From positions 1 through 64,000 of the forward strand of contig JACQXE010000052.1 in NCBI GenBank assembly GCA_016208915.1: 64,000 nucleotides of DNA. The letters are read 5' to 3'. The translations under genes and the position numbers were made by a program. The DNA comes from Nitrospirota bacterium (GTDB lineage: Bacteria; Nitrospirota; Thermodesulfovibrionia; Thermodesulfovibrionales; UBA1546). Shown here one piece after another: positions 55,539 to 63,675 of this stretch. The notes under the pieces are model-generated. The model had not been told where the DNA came from and did not search any database. It worked only from the letters and a program-made list of their open reading frames with translations. The stretch's first letter is position 1. Every line of letters starts with the position of its first letter.

Positions 55539-58500
55539 GTCTGAGACTGAAACTTATATTATTCCTGCTTTCATTCATTTTTTTAACATTACTTCTCGGC
55601 TTTGGCACATTTTATATATTCGATATCTTTGACAAAAATATTGATGTGCTCGAGACATCAATAAAGGATCATACCGTTCACGAAGAGTTTCACGACTCTA
55701 TTGTCGCATTCCTTAAAGTTCCAAAAGATTGGGCGCTGACAGGAGATCCAAGATTCAAAAGACAATTCAGGGAGCAGATGGAAGTTCTATCAAGGAACCT
55801 TGCAAATTTCAAGAAGGGTTTAAAGGATAAGGAGATATCAGACAGTATTGAGAATGACATAGAGGAATTGAAAAAAATGTCAAAAAGTGTGATCTCCTCA
55901 GCTTCTCCTGTGGGCAATGTGATTGTTCTTGCTGATGTCAGCAGGCTCGAGCTTAAGGAGGCGGATGTACTTTCGAGCCTGGAGATAGTTCACAGAAAAA
56001 GCCTTGATACAATCCTTGATATCAGCAAGACAGGCGAGGATATAAAAAAGAACGTGAAATTTTACCTTAGCCTGCTGATTTCATTTGGAACAGGCGGAAC
56101 AATATTTGTTGTGTTGCTGATGAGAAGGACATTCGGAAGTCTTTTCAATGAGCTGCTCGTAGCCACAGAGAAAGTGAGCAGAGGCGATCTTACCCACAGG
56201 ATAGGCTCTCGCAGGGAAGATGAATTCGGGACGATTTCAAAGAGGTTCGATGAAATGGTCGAAAGGTTCAATGATACCATGAAGAGGAATGTCGAACTTT
56301 ATACATCAACAAAAGACCAGTTGCAGAAACTCACTGTTCTATACGAGCTTGGAAAGACTGTTGCATCAGTCATGGACCTTGATGAACTGTTAAGGATAGT
56401 GGCGCTGGAGATTTCAAAGCTCCTGAATGCAAAGGGCTGCATTATAAGACTGCTTGAAGATAATATTCTGAGGATAAAATCTTCCTACGGATTTCCTGGT
56501 GATTTGAAAAAGCAGATTGATATAACCTCTGAAGATGGTGTGCCGAGCTGGGTTGTAAAAGAGGCAAAGCCCCTGCTTGTTAAAGACATATCAAGAATGC
56601 CCCCTGATATAGGCTCATCGGTCATTGCTGAGAAGTCATTAATATGCTTGCCCCTTCAGGTCGGCGGCAAGGTTATAGGCACGCTCGGTCTTTATGACAA
56701 GATTGGATCTGACGGCAATATAATATCTTTTTCTGACGAGGATATGGATACGGTGACTGCTTTTGCCTTGATATCAGCAGTAGCAATCGAAAAGGCCCGG
56801 ATTTATGAGAGCGAGCGCCTTAGCGAAAAAAAGGCTGTTACAGCAAAGAACAGGATGGAGATCCTTTTTGACAGCGTGCAGGGCGGAATAGTTACTCTCG
56901 GGAAGAACTACGAGATAATATCAGTAAACACGTTTATTGAAAACTGGATAAACAAACCCGTATCAGAGATGATAGGGAAGAGCTCGCTGGAGGTCTTCCA
57001 CGAAAAAGAGGGTATATGCCCGCACTGTGTGGCAAAAGCCACCTATGAGACAGGGCAGATAAATACCATAACCCAGTCCCGCGGTGTAAACCACGCCGAA
57101 CTGACGTCCTATCCCATAAAGGATAAAAGCGGAAATGTTATCGAGTGTGTTGTATTTATACAGGATATCACTGAGAGGGTGTTGTATCATGAGGAAATAC
57201 TCGGTCTGTATAAAGAGGTTGCCCAGACAAAGGATTATCTCGAGAGTCTCATAGATAATTCGGCAGATGCGATAGTCACGTCTGATTTGAGCGGGGTTAT
57301 AACCTCATGGAATCAGGGCGCTGAAAGGATATTCGCTTACACAGAGGTTGAGGCTGTAGGGAAATTTCTTCCTTTTGTCCCGCAGTTTCTTATAGAGGCT
57401 GAAATGGAGCATATGGAAAGAATAAAGAAAGGGGAGACTCTTAAGGATATAGAGACATTGAGACAGAAAAAAGATGGAATGATAATCGAGGTGAGCCTTA
57501 CCCTTTCACCTATAAAAGACACTGCAGGCGAGGTCATAGGCATAAGCGGGATATCGAGGGACATATCAGAGAGAAAACGCGTGGAAAAAGAGCTTATGAG
57601 AAGGAATCAGGAGCTGTCAAGACTGTTCTTCATAAGCTCGGCCATGAGAGGGACCTTTGAACTTGACAAGCTGCTCAGGATGGTGCTGACAGCAGTGACG
57701 ATGAGCGATGGTCTCGGCTTTAACAGGTCGATACTCTTTCTTGTGGACGAGAAGAGGAATATCCTTAAGGGTGCGATGGGTGTGGGCCCTGCAAACCCTG
57801 AAGAGGCATGGCAGACATGGGAAAAGCTTTCCATAGAAAAAAGGACGCTTCCTGATATCATGCTCGACATAGAGACAAGCCTTCTCAGAAAGGATTCTTT
57901 CCTTGACAGACTGAGCATAGGGATAGAGATACCGCTTGAAGATGAGACGGTGCTGTCACATGCGGTGAAAGGGAAAAAAGCAACAAATGTGCTCGATGTA
58001 AAAGAGGAACCACTTGCCGATGTTGTGCTTATACAGCAGATAGGGACGCAGGCATATGCCGCGGTGCCTCTGATCTCGAGGGACAAGGTGATAGGAGCAT
58101 TATGGGTGGACAATTTTTTTACAAGGCGGCTGATTACTGAAGAGGATATGAAATTCCTTGCAGGTTTTGCCAATCAGGTTGCAAGCGCCATAGAAAGCGT
58201 AAGGCTGTTTGAACAGGTATCCCGCGCAGAGGCTGAGCTTGAAAATATCTTTAGGTCTATCTCTGACATGATCTATATTACAGATAAGGACTACACAATA
58301 AAAAACATAAACAAGGCAGTAGCGGACAGGGTTGGAAAACCTGCCGAGGAGATTATAGGCAGGAAATGCTACAAGATACTCCACGGCATGAATGAGCCGT
58401 TCCCTGAATGTCCGCATCACAAGACCGTCAACACAATGAAGGCTTATATCGAAGAAGTTGAAGACAAATATCTCGGGGGCACATTCCTGACATCGAGTTC

Positions 58501-59257
58501 ACCTGTTTTTGATTCATCAGGAGAGTTTTCCGGGACTGTTCATGTTGTCAGGGATATTACTGAACTGAATACCCTCAGAGAGAAGCTGGTTGCCTCAGAA
58601 CGAATGGCAGCGCTTGGCGAGGTTGCTGCAAAGGTTGCGCATGAGATCAGAAATCCTCTAGTTTCTGTCGGAGGGTTTGCAAGAATACTCGAAAGAAAAC
58701 TCGAAGGTAACCTTAAAGATTATGCAGGTATTATTGCAAAGGAGGTGAACAGGCTAGAGACTACGCTTAAGGAGATTCTCGGCTTTGTCAAAGAGGCAAG
58801 ATTGGCAAAGGAAAAGAGCGATATTAATAAGTTGGTTAAGGATATAATATCCCTTATAGAGACAGAGGTTAAGGATAAGGGCATTATGCTTGTAAAAGAA
58901 CTGGGTTTTACGCCGCTCATAATGGTTGATCCTTACAGGATAAGAGAGGCATTGCTTAATATATTAAATAATGCCCTTCAGGCAGTTGTTTCATCAGGCG
59001 CAATAACAGTCAAGACTTATACCTTTAAATATTCTGTGGTCATAGAGATAAGCGACACAGGTCCGGGAATAGATGAAAAAGATCTGCCATTTATATTCAA
59101 TCCTTTTTATACTACAAAGGCAGCAGGCACGGGTCTCGGGCTTTCAATAACCAACAGGATTATAGAGGAACACAAGGGAAAGATAGAGGTCGAAAGCAAG
59201 ATAGGCAAGGGAACAACATTTAAGGTTTTTTTACCTTTAAAGGAGGAAGGGACATGA
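55535..59257 (+). CDS. Large PAS/GAF sensor histidine kinase
   Basis: About 1240 residues: membrane helix (about 8-28), periplasmic helical sensor, second helix (about 183-200), HAMP (to 250), GAF (about 280-430), Cys-type PAS (about 445-555; EKEGICPHC), PAS (about 570-690), GAF (about 700-900), Cys-type PAS (about 905-1020; GRKCYKILHGMNEPFPECPHHK), HisKA with VAHEIRNPLVSVGGF and HATPase (DTGPGIDEKDLPFIFNPFYTTK). No receiver is attached; the response regulator follows with a 4-base overlap. I use the GTG at 55535; a TTG at 55529 is possible. Confidence 0.9.
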   Translation: MSLRLKLILFLLSFIFLTLLLGFGTFYIFDIFDKNIDVLETSIKDHTVHEEFHDSIVAFLKVPKDWALTGDPRFKRQFREQMEVLSRNLANFKKGLKDKEISDSIENDIEELKKMSKSVISSASPVGNVIVLADVSRLELKEADVLSSLEIVHRKSLDTILDISKTGEDIKKNVKFYLSLLISFGTGGTIFVVLLMRRTFGSLFNELLVATEKVSRGDLTHRIGSRREDEFGTISKRFDEMVERFNDTMKRNVELYTSTKDQLQKLTVLYELGKTVASVMDLDELLRIVALEISKLLNAKGCIIRLLEDNILRIKSSYGFPGDLKKQIDITSEDGVPSWVVKEAKPLLVKDISRMPPDIGSSVIAEKSLICLPLQVGGKVIGTLGLYDKIGSDGNIISFSDEDMDTVTAFALISAVAIEKARIYESERLSEKKAVTAKNRMEILFDSVQGGIVTLGKNYEIISVNTFIENWINKPVSEMIGKSSLEVFHEKEGICPHCVAKATYETGQINTITQSRGVNHAELTSYPIKDKSGNVIECVVFIQDITERVLYHEEILGLYKEVAQTKDYLESLIDNSADAIVTSDLSGVITSWNQGAERIFAYTEVEAVGKFLPFVPQFLIEAEMEHMERIKKGETLKDIETLRQKKDGMIIEVSLTLSPIKDTAGEVIGISGISRDISERKRVEKELMRRNQELSRLFFISSAMRGTFELDKLLRMVLTAVTMSDGLGFNRSILFLVDEKRNILKGAMGVGPANPEEAWQTWEKLSIEKRTLPDIMLDIETSLLRKDSFLDRLSIGIEIPLEDETVLSHAVKGKKATNVLDVKEEPLADVVLIQQIGTQAYAAVPLISRDKVIGALWVDNFFTRRLITEEDMKFLAGFANQVASAIESVRLFEQVSRAEAELENIFRSISDMIYITDKDYTIKNINKAVADRVGKPAEEIIGRKCYKILHGMNEPFPECPHHKTVNTMKAYIEEVEDKYLGGTFLTSSSPVFDSSGEFSGTVHVVRDITELNTLREKLVASERMAALGEVAAKVAHEIRNPLVSVGGFARILERKLEGNLKDYAGIIAKEVNRLETTLKEILGFVKEARLAKEKSDINKLVKDIISLIETEVKDKGIMLVKELGFTPLIMVDPYRIREALLNILNNALQAVVSSGAITVKTYTFKYSVVIEISDTGPGIDEKDLPFIFNPFYTTKAAGTGLGLSITNRIIEEHKGKIEVESKIGKGTTFKVFLPLKEEGT

Positions 59258-59601
59258 AAATATTAGTGGTTGACGACGATATCGATATCCAGAAATTGTA
59301 TAAGGAAGAACTTGAGGAAGAAGGCTATGCAGTTGTTGTCGCAGGCACAGGCGAGGAGGCGCTGAAATTATTCATCCAGGAAGACCCTGATCTTGTAACT
59401 CTTGATATACTTATGCCTGACATTGACGGCATAAATCTCTTAAGACAGATGAAGGAAAAGAAACCGAGACTTCCGATTATTATGTCAACGGCATACGATT
59501 ACAGAGATGACTTTGCTGTCTGGGCATCAGAGGCGTATGTCGTCAAATCATCAGATCTCAGCGAACTCAAAAACATCATCAAAAAGCTCATGGTCAAGTA
59601 G
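59254..59601 (+). CDS. Single-domain response regulator
   Basis: A 115-residue receiver: VVDDDID, phospho-Asp in LVTLDILMPDIDG and switch residues in IIMSTAYDY, with the Lys in VVKSSD. No output domain. It is the likely partner of the kinase just upstream and may act on another protein, as CheY does. Confidence 0.92.
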   Translation: MKILVVDDDIDIQKLYKEELEEEGYAVVVAGTGEEALKLFIQEDPDLVTLDILMPDIDGINLLRQMKEKKPRLPIIMSTAYDYRDDFAVWASEAYVVKSSDLSELKNIIKKLMVK

Positions 59602-59610
59602 CAATCCTCT

Positions 59611-60687
59611 ATGGTTATAAAGGCGCTTTCTCCTGTTTATGGCGGATATGTTATTTCGCGAGCAGACGGAATTATCTTTATCAGGGGAGCGCTGCCTGAA
59701 GAGATTGTAGAGATTTCTATCACTGAGAAAAAAAAAGATTATTCTGTTGCCACAGTAAAAAATGTCATTGAACCCTCTCCTCACAGGATTGAACCGCTGT
59801 GCCCTGTATTCGGGACATGCGGCGGTTGCCACTTTCAGTTTATATCGTATGAAAAACAGGTCTCGATGAAAGAGGAGGTGCTTATTGCTTCACTTCAAAG
59901 GATTGGCAATATAGAGACGCCGCTAGAATGTCCGCTCATGATAGATAAGATAAATATCCTTCTGAAAAGGATAAGGGAGAAAAATTTATCAGGCCTGAAA
60001 GAAATGCATATATCTTACGGAGGTACTGCCACTGCACTGATCAAGCCAGAGGCTCTCAGAGATGACATCGAACTCTCCCTTATTGATATGGGATTCTCAG
60101 GTGTTTCATTCGAAAATGGCGAATCAGTAGGCAGGGATTATATAACACTCGACCTCAATGGACTGAGCTATACGATTACGCCATGGACTTTTTTTCAGGC
60201 GCACTGGGACCTTAACAGGAAGGTTGTGGAACTTGTTGTTAATAGCCTTTATCCGCTCGAGGGAATGCATGTCCTTGACCTCTATGCAGGAGCAGGCAAC
60301 TTCTCTTTATCTGTTGCAAGACATGCCGCACAGGTTGTGGCTGTAGAGGAAAATCCTTATGCAGTAGAAGATGGGCAGAGGAATGCAAAATTAAATAATA
60401 TAGAAAATTGCAAATTTGTTAAGACATCTGCAGAGAAATACAAGGCGCACGAAAAAGTTGACATCTTGCTGCTTGATCCTCCGCGTCCCGGGCTTACTGA
60501 CGAGGTGTCTAAAAAAATCCTTAAGTTTTTACCGCAGAGGATTGTTTATGTCTCATGCAACCCTTCAACATTCGCAAGAGACCTGAAGAAGTTAAAGGAT
60601 AACTACAACATAGATTCTATCCGCATGATTGATTTTTTCCCCAATACCTATCATGTCGAAGCGCTCGCATTCTTGAGCCTCAAATAA
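59611..60687 (+). CDS. TrmA/RumA-family RNA m5U methyltransferase, shortened
   Basis: 358 residues: an N-terminal TRAM-like domain (about 1-55), an Fe-S cysteine cluster (CPVFGTCGGC near residue 68), and the methylase domain with DLYAGAGNFSLSVARHA, LLLDPPRPG and the catalytic Cys in YVSCNPSTFARDL. The family is usually 430-460 residues. The segment between RIGNIE and ECPLMIDKIN lacks about 45 residues that normally hold the conserved YRN(K/R) strand. The frame is intact, so it may be a natural short form or a deletion. Target: U in 23S rRNA or tRNA. Confidence 0.83.
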   Translation: MVIKALSPVYGGYVISRADGIIFIRGALPEEIVEISITEKKKDYSVATVKNVIEPSPHRIEPLCPVFGTCGGCHFQFISYEKQVSMKEEVLIASLQRIGNIETPLECPLMIDKINILLKRIREKNLSGLKEMHISYGGTATALIKPEALRDDIELSLIDMGFSGVSFENGESVGRDYITLDLNGLSYTITPWTFFQAHWDLNRKVVELVVNSLYPLEGMHVLDLYAGAGNFSLSVARHAAQVVAVEENPYAVEDGQRNAKLNNIENCKFVKTSAEKYKAHEKVDILLLDPPRPGLTDEVSKKILKFLPQRIVYVSCNPSTFARDLKKLKDNYNIDSIRMIDFFPNTYHVEALAFLSLK

Positions 60688-60747
60688 CCTGGGGAATTGA
60701 TTCGTTGGTTGTTTATCCCTATCAAAAGGTGATCAAATAAGGCATGG

Positions 60748-60753
60748 TATAAT
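60748..60753 (+). promoter_or_regulatory. -10 box before the small gene at 60799
   Basis: A perfect TATAAT with no clear -35; it would start transcription near 60760. Confidence 0.4.
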
Positions 60754-60798
60754 AGAGTACGTACGTTGGAAAAGCACATCCAGGAAGAAGAAAAGAAA

Positions 60799-61020
60799 AT
60801 GAGACGATTGAAGTTCATCGTTGACCTGACAGAGGCGGTCCTCATGCAGTCTGATCTTGGTCTTCAGGAGTCCATCGACATGATAGAAAACACAAAGAGG
60901 GCTGCGCTCAGTCTTTTCCCTGAAAAGGAATTTGTCTACGACCTTATCTACACCCCGAGGTTCCGCAGAATCATCAATGATCGTTTTACCATTCCCGGAA
61001 CACTTTCGGGGCGTAACTGA
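60799..61020 (+). CDS. Small conserved-type protein, unknown function
   Basis: 73 residues from the ATG: MRRLKFIVDLTEAVLMQSD, then LFPEKEFVYDLIYTPRFRRII. I prefer 60799 because AGGAAGAAG lies before it; an in-frame TTG at 60766 would add 11 residues. The family is not recognised by me. Confidence 0.55.
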   Translation: MRRLKFIVDLTEAVLMQSDLGLQESIDMIENTKRAALSLFPEKEFVYDLIYTPRFRRIINDRFTIPGTLSGRN

Positions 61021-61022
61021 CT

Positions 61023-61214
61023 TTATTTATCCGCAAGAATTTCTTCAGGACTAAGCCAGACAATTTTGCCGTCACGCCAAATAACAATAGGATTACCAGC
61101 CTGCTTGTGTTTCAATAAAGCATCACGAACACCCTGAGCCAGTGCAAGTGTTACCTTTTCAGGATTCGAAAAGGTTTCAGCAATTTTATCTCTATGTTTT
61201 TCTCTGGCTGCCAT
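61023..61214 (-). CDS. Small protein that follows a zeta-toxin remnant
   Basis: A 63-residue ORF: MAAREKHRDKIAETFSNPEKV, VRDALLKHKQAGNPIVIWRDG and KIVWLSPEEIL. Small proteins of this type are often encoded directly after zeta-type P-loop toxins; here that partner is only a fragment overlapping its start. It could be the antitoxin component; that is inferred. Confidence 0.6.
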   Translation of the reverse strand: MAAREKHRDKIAETFSNPEKVTLALAQGVRDALLKHKQAGNPIVIWRDGKIVWLSPEEILADK

Positions 61215-61377
61215 AGTTCTCTTTTATATTATGCCAAACAACTAAATCATTGACAAGTAATTCTTGCTCCCTCTCACCATAAGCTATCAAACGCGGCTCA
61301 GAACCGGAGTTGTTATAAAGAAACCACGTATCTGCAATGGGGCGATAGAGCTTGAAAAAATTGCAGATGGAGTCGAG
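61192..61377 (-). pseudogene. C-terminal fragment of a zeta-toxin-like protein
   Basis: The minus strand is open from 61377 to a stop at 61192-61194 and reads LDSICNFFKLYRPIADTWFL...NSGSEPRLIAYG. This resembles the tail of zeta-toxin/P-loop kinases (FFKLYRPLADSW...DNS). The P-loop and the whole N-terminal half are gone. It overlaps the following small gene in another frame. Confidence 0.55.
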
Positions 61378-61793
61378 CTATTATAGCAGAGAAGAAGATA
61401 TTGAAAATAGTGAAGGGAAAGGATTAGTATTTATGCGGGTTTTGGGAAGGTGGGGAAGAAGGAGAAGAGGGATTGAAATCTTTTGCACGCTCAATTAATA
61501 GTGTGTCCCTAATAATTCCTAATAAAAGCTCCTATGAGTATACAGAGGAAGAGGTTAATAAGATTTTCTCTGAAATAGATAAGCAGTTAAAACTCATAAA
61601 AGCAAAGTTTCTGGCAGGGAAGAGGGAGAGGTTTAGGCTGTGAAAAAGACCAATATGTCATTCCTTTATTCTTTAAAAAATGACAAACACTCACAGTTAT
61701 TTTTCTTGACTCCTCAACAAAATTTACCCTAAAATTATTTCAAAAGTGCATACAAATATGAAGAGACGAGCAAAATATTTGGAATATTAAAAA
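61378..61793. other. Decayed stretch with a gene-tail remnant and one promoter
   Basis: About 400 bases between fragments. A piece of the RAYT end sequence is at 61502-61513. It runs into a frame open to a TGA at 61643 (SSYEYTEEEVNKIFSEIDKQ, then KAKFLAGKRERF), the tail of an unidentified small protein. A good promoter lies at 61706-61735: TTGACT, 18-bp spacer, TAAAAT, pointing at the DUF262 fragment. Confidence 0.5.
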
Positions 61794-62039
61794 ATGCAGG
61801 CAAAAGAAACTAAACTGCAAGACATAATTGAGGGGACAAAACAGTACGTCATTCCTCTTTTTCAGCGGACTTATAGTTGGACAAACAAAGAATGGAAAAT
61901 TTTATGGAAAGACCTACTTGAACTATGTGAAGCTGAAAACCCACGGACTCATTTTATTGGTTCAATCGTCAATATGCAAAGTAAACTTATCAGCCCAAAG
62001 CATTCAAAAGTTTTGCTATCAAGCCATGGAAACGATTGA
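61794..62039 (+). pseudogene. N-terminal fragment of a DUF262 (GmrSD-like) protein
   Basis: The first ~62 residues read KETKLQDIIEGTKQYVIPLF, QRTYSWTNKEWK and THFIGSIVNMQ, the head of DUF262 proteins found in type IV restriction systems and in other defence proteins. The QR-x-Y-x-W motif is present. The DGQQR motif and the rest are missing; after 61980 the frame reads unrelated sequence and stops. It is a broken gene with its promoter still present. Confidence 0.7.
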
Positions 62040-62235
62040 ACTTACATCCGAGGACTGGGGTGTAACAGTAAATTGAGAAGAAACCTACCTTCTGATTTTG
62101 GGTGCGACTATGATTAAAGACAATAACGACATCCTTAAAAATCTCCTCCCTCAAATCCACCCTCGACTGATTGGGACTTGTCTGTCGACGGGCATATTGG
62201 TAATATATAAGCAACGAACTAAGTGAGGGTATAGT
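62040..62235 (+). other. Junction sequence containing a Fic 5' remnant
   Basis: Bases 62113-62167 match the 5' part of the Fic gene at 63698-63745 (the stretch tcctccctcaaatccaccct is shared) but are out of frame and lead into unrelated sequence. Bases 62040-62100 show no gene that I can identify. Confidence 0.5.
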
Positions 62236-62580
62236 ATGAAAAAAGAAACAAAGAATCCCCATGTGATTTCACAGGAAAAGGTTATTTCAATTCTCAGAAA
62301 AGAAATGCCTTATCTTAAGGATAAATACGGCGTTGAACGGATAATTTTGTATGGCTCTTTTGCTAAGGGCAAACAGACGAAAAAAAGCGATATAGATGTC
62401 CTTGTTGATCTCCGAAAGACTTTGGGTTTTGAGTTTATCGAGCTCGCAGACAGGCTTGAGGCAAAACTTGGGCGAAAAGTCGACATTGCAACTTTTGAGC
62501 ATTTCAAACGAAGCTTCAATAGTCCGAGGTACCGGCATATAGCAGAGGATATTAAAAGGAGTCTGATTTATGTCAAGTAG
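62236..62580 (+). CDS. mntA: MntA-like nucleotidyltransferase antitoxin (pair 2)
   Basis: A 114-residue minimal nucleotidyltransferase with GSFAKGKQTKKSDIDVLVD near residue 42. In characterised MntA-HepT systems this enzyme adds AMP to the toxin tyrosine. It overlaps hepT by 11 bases. GTGAGGG is near the ATG. Confidence 0.85.
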   Translation: MKKETKNPHVISQEKVISILRKEMPYLKDKYGVERIILYGSFAKGKQTKKSDIDVLVDLRKTLGFEFIELADRLEAKLGRKVDIATFEHFKRSFNSPRYRHIAEDIKRSLIYVK

Positions 62581-62908
62581 GAGGCGAGATAAGGATTCCC
62601 TCAGCGATATAAAGGAGGCAGTTGAGCGCATCGTCTCATACACGAAAGGGTTGACGTATAAGCAGTTTCTTCTCGACGGGAAAACACAGGATGCTGTTGT
62701 CCGGAATTTTGAGATTATAGGAGAGGCTGCAAAAAACATCTCAAGAGATTTGAGAGCAAAGCATCCTGAAATTCAATGGCAGAAGATATCCGGCTTACGA
62801 GACAAATTTATACATTTTTATTTTGGTATTGATTATAAAATTGTATGGAATATTGCCAAGAAGGAACTGCCTAAACTGTCCAAACATATTGAAAACACTC
62901 TTAAATAA
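62570..62908 (+). CDS. hepT: HepT-like HEPN RNase toxin (pair 2)
   Basis: A 112-residue DUF86 protein: DAVVRNFEIIGEAAKNI and the RNase motif R-x4-H-x-Y as RDKFIHFYFGIDY near residue 86. The tyrosine is the AMPylation target in known pairs. Confidence 0.87.
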   Translation: MSSRRRDKDSLSDIKEAVERIVSYTKGLTYKQFLLDGKTQDAVVRNFEIIGEAAKNISRDLRAKHPEIQWQKISGLRDKFIHFYFGIDYKIVWNIAKKELPKLSKHIENTLK

Positions 62909-62966
62909 AAACATCCCCTTAAAATTCGCCTCCCTCAAATCCGCGCTTGACGGCTATCGTCCTTTT
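62908..62966 (+). repeat. Fic 5' remnant after hepT (second copy)
   Basis: Matches the Fic gene start region (tccctcaaatcc, then gctatcgtcctttt) at about 80% over 50 bases. It has no start and soon diverges. The third, intact copy is the Fic gene itself at 63698. Confidence 0.6.
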
Positions 62967-63042
62967 CCTTATTGCCTTTGCTTTTGTCATTTGGGATTGA
63001 GTAAAATTAGAGATATATTAGCTTTCAAAACAGGAGTTTGAA

Positions 63043-63327
63043 ATGAATGCAATTGAGATTTTGAAAAAACATGAAAGTACAATCAAGGCAAAGTTTCATG
63101 TCAGAAAGATAGGCGTTTTCGGCTCTTTTGCGAGAGGTGAAGAAAAGGAAGGCAGCGATATTGATGTTCTTATCGAACTGGAAGACAAATATGAGACCTT
63201 CGACAATTTTATGGACCTCAAATTTTTTCTTGAGGATTTATTTAACAGGAAAATAGACCTTGTAACTGTCGAGGCGCTAAGGCCACAGTTAAAGGATGAT
63301 ATTTTACGGGAAGTAGTCTATGCGTAG
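63043..63327 (+). CDS. mntA: MntA-like nucleotidyltransferase antitoxin (pair 3)
   Basis: A 94-residue minimal nucleotidyltransferase with GSFARGEEKEGSDIDVLIE near residue 27. It overlaps the following HEPN gene by 8 bases. It is clearly distinct in sequence from pair 2, so this is not a recent tandem duplication. Confidence 0.85.
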   Translation: MNAIEILKKHESTIKAKFHVRKIGVFGSFARGEEKEGSDIDVLIELEDKYETFDNFMDLKFFLEDLFNRKIDLVTVEALRPQLKDDILREVVYA

Positions 63328-63673
63328 GAATTACATGCTTTATCTTGAGGATATTCTGGAATCTGCAAACAAGATTCAAAGTTATGTTGACGCTTTGTCT
63401 TTTGACAATCTTATAAAAGACAGAATGAGAGTTGATGCCATTGTCAGAAATTTTGAGATTATCGGCGAGGCATCAGGCAAAATTCCTAAGGAGATAAGAG
63501 ACAAATACCCTTCTGTTGAATGGAAAAGAATATCCGATTTCAGAAATGTCCTAGCTCATGAATATTTTGGGATTAAATATAAGATTATGTGGGACATAAT
63601 CAAAAACAAACTGCCTGAACTTGAAAAACAGCTAAAAGCAATAGTTGATCAGGAAAAAAATAAGCCACAGTAA
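63320..63673 (+). CDS. hepT: HepT-like HEPN RNase toxin (pair 3)
   Basis: A 117-residue DUF86 protein: DAIVRNFEIIGEASGKIPKE and the R-x4-H-x-Y motif as RNVLAHEYFGIKY near residue 80. It is more canonical than the pair 2 toxin. The Fic gene starts 2 bases after its stop. Confidence 0.87.
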   Translation: MRRNYMLYLEDILESANKIQSYVDALSFDNLIKDRMRVDAIVRNFEIIGEASGKIPKEIRDKYPSVEWKRISDFRNVLAHEYFGIKYKIMWDIIKNKLPELEKQLKAIVDQEKNKPQ

Positions 63674-63675
63674 AA

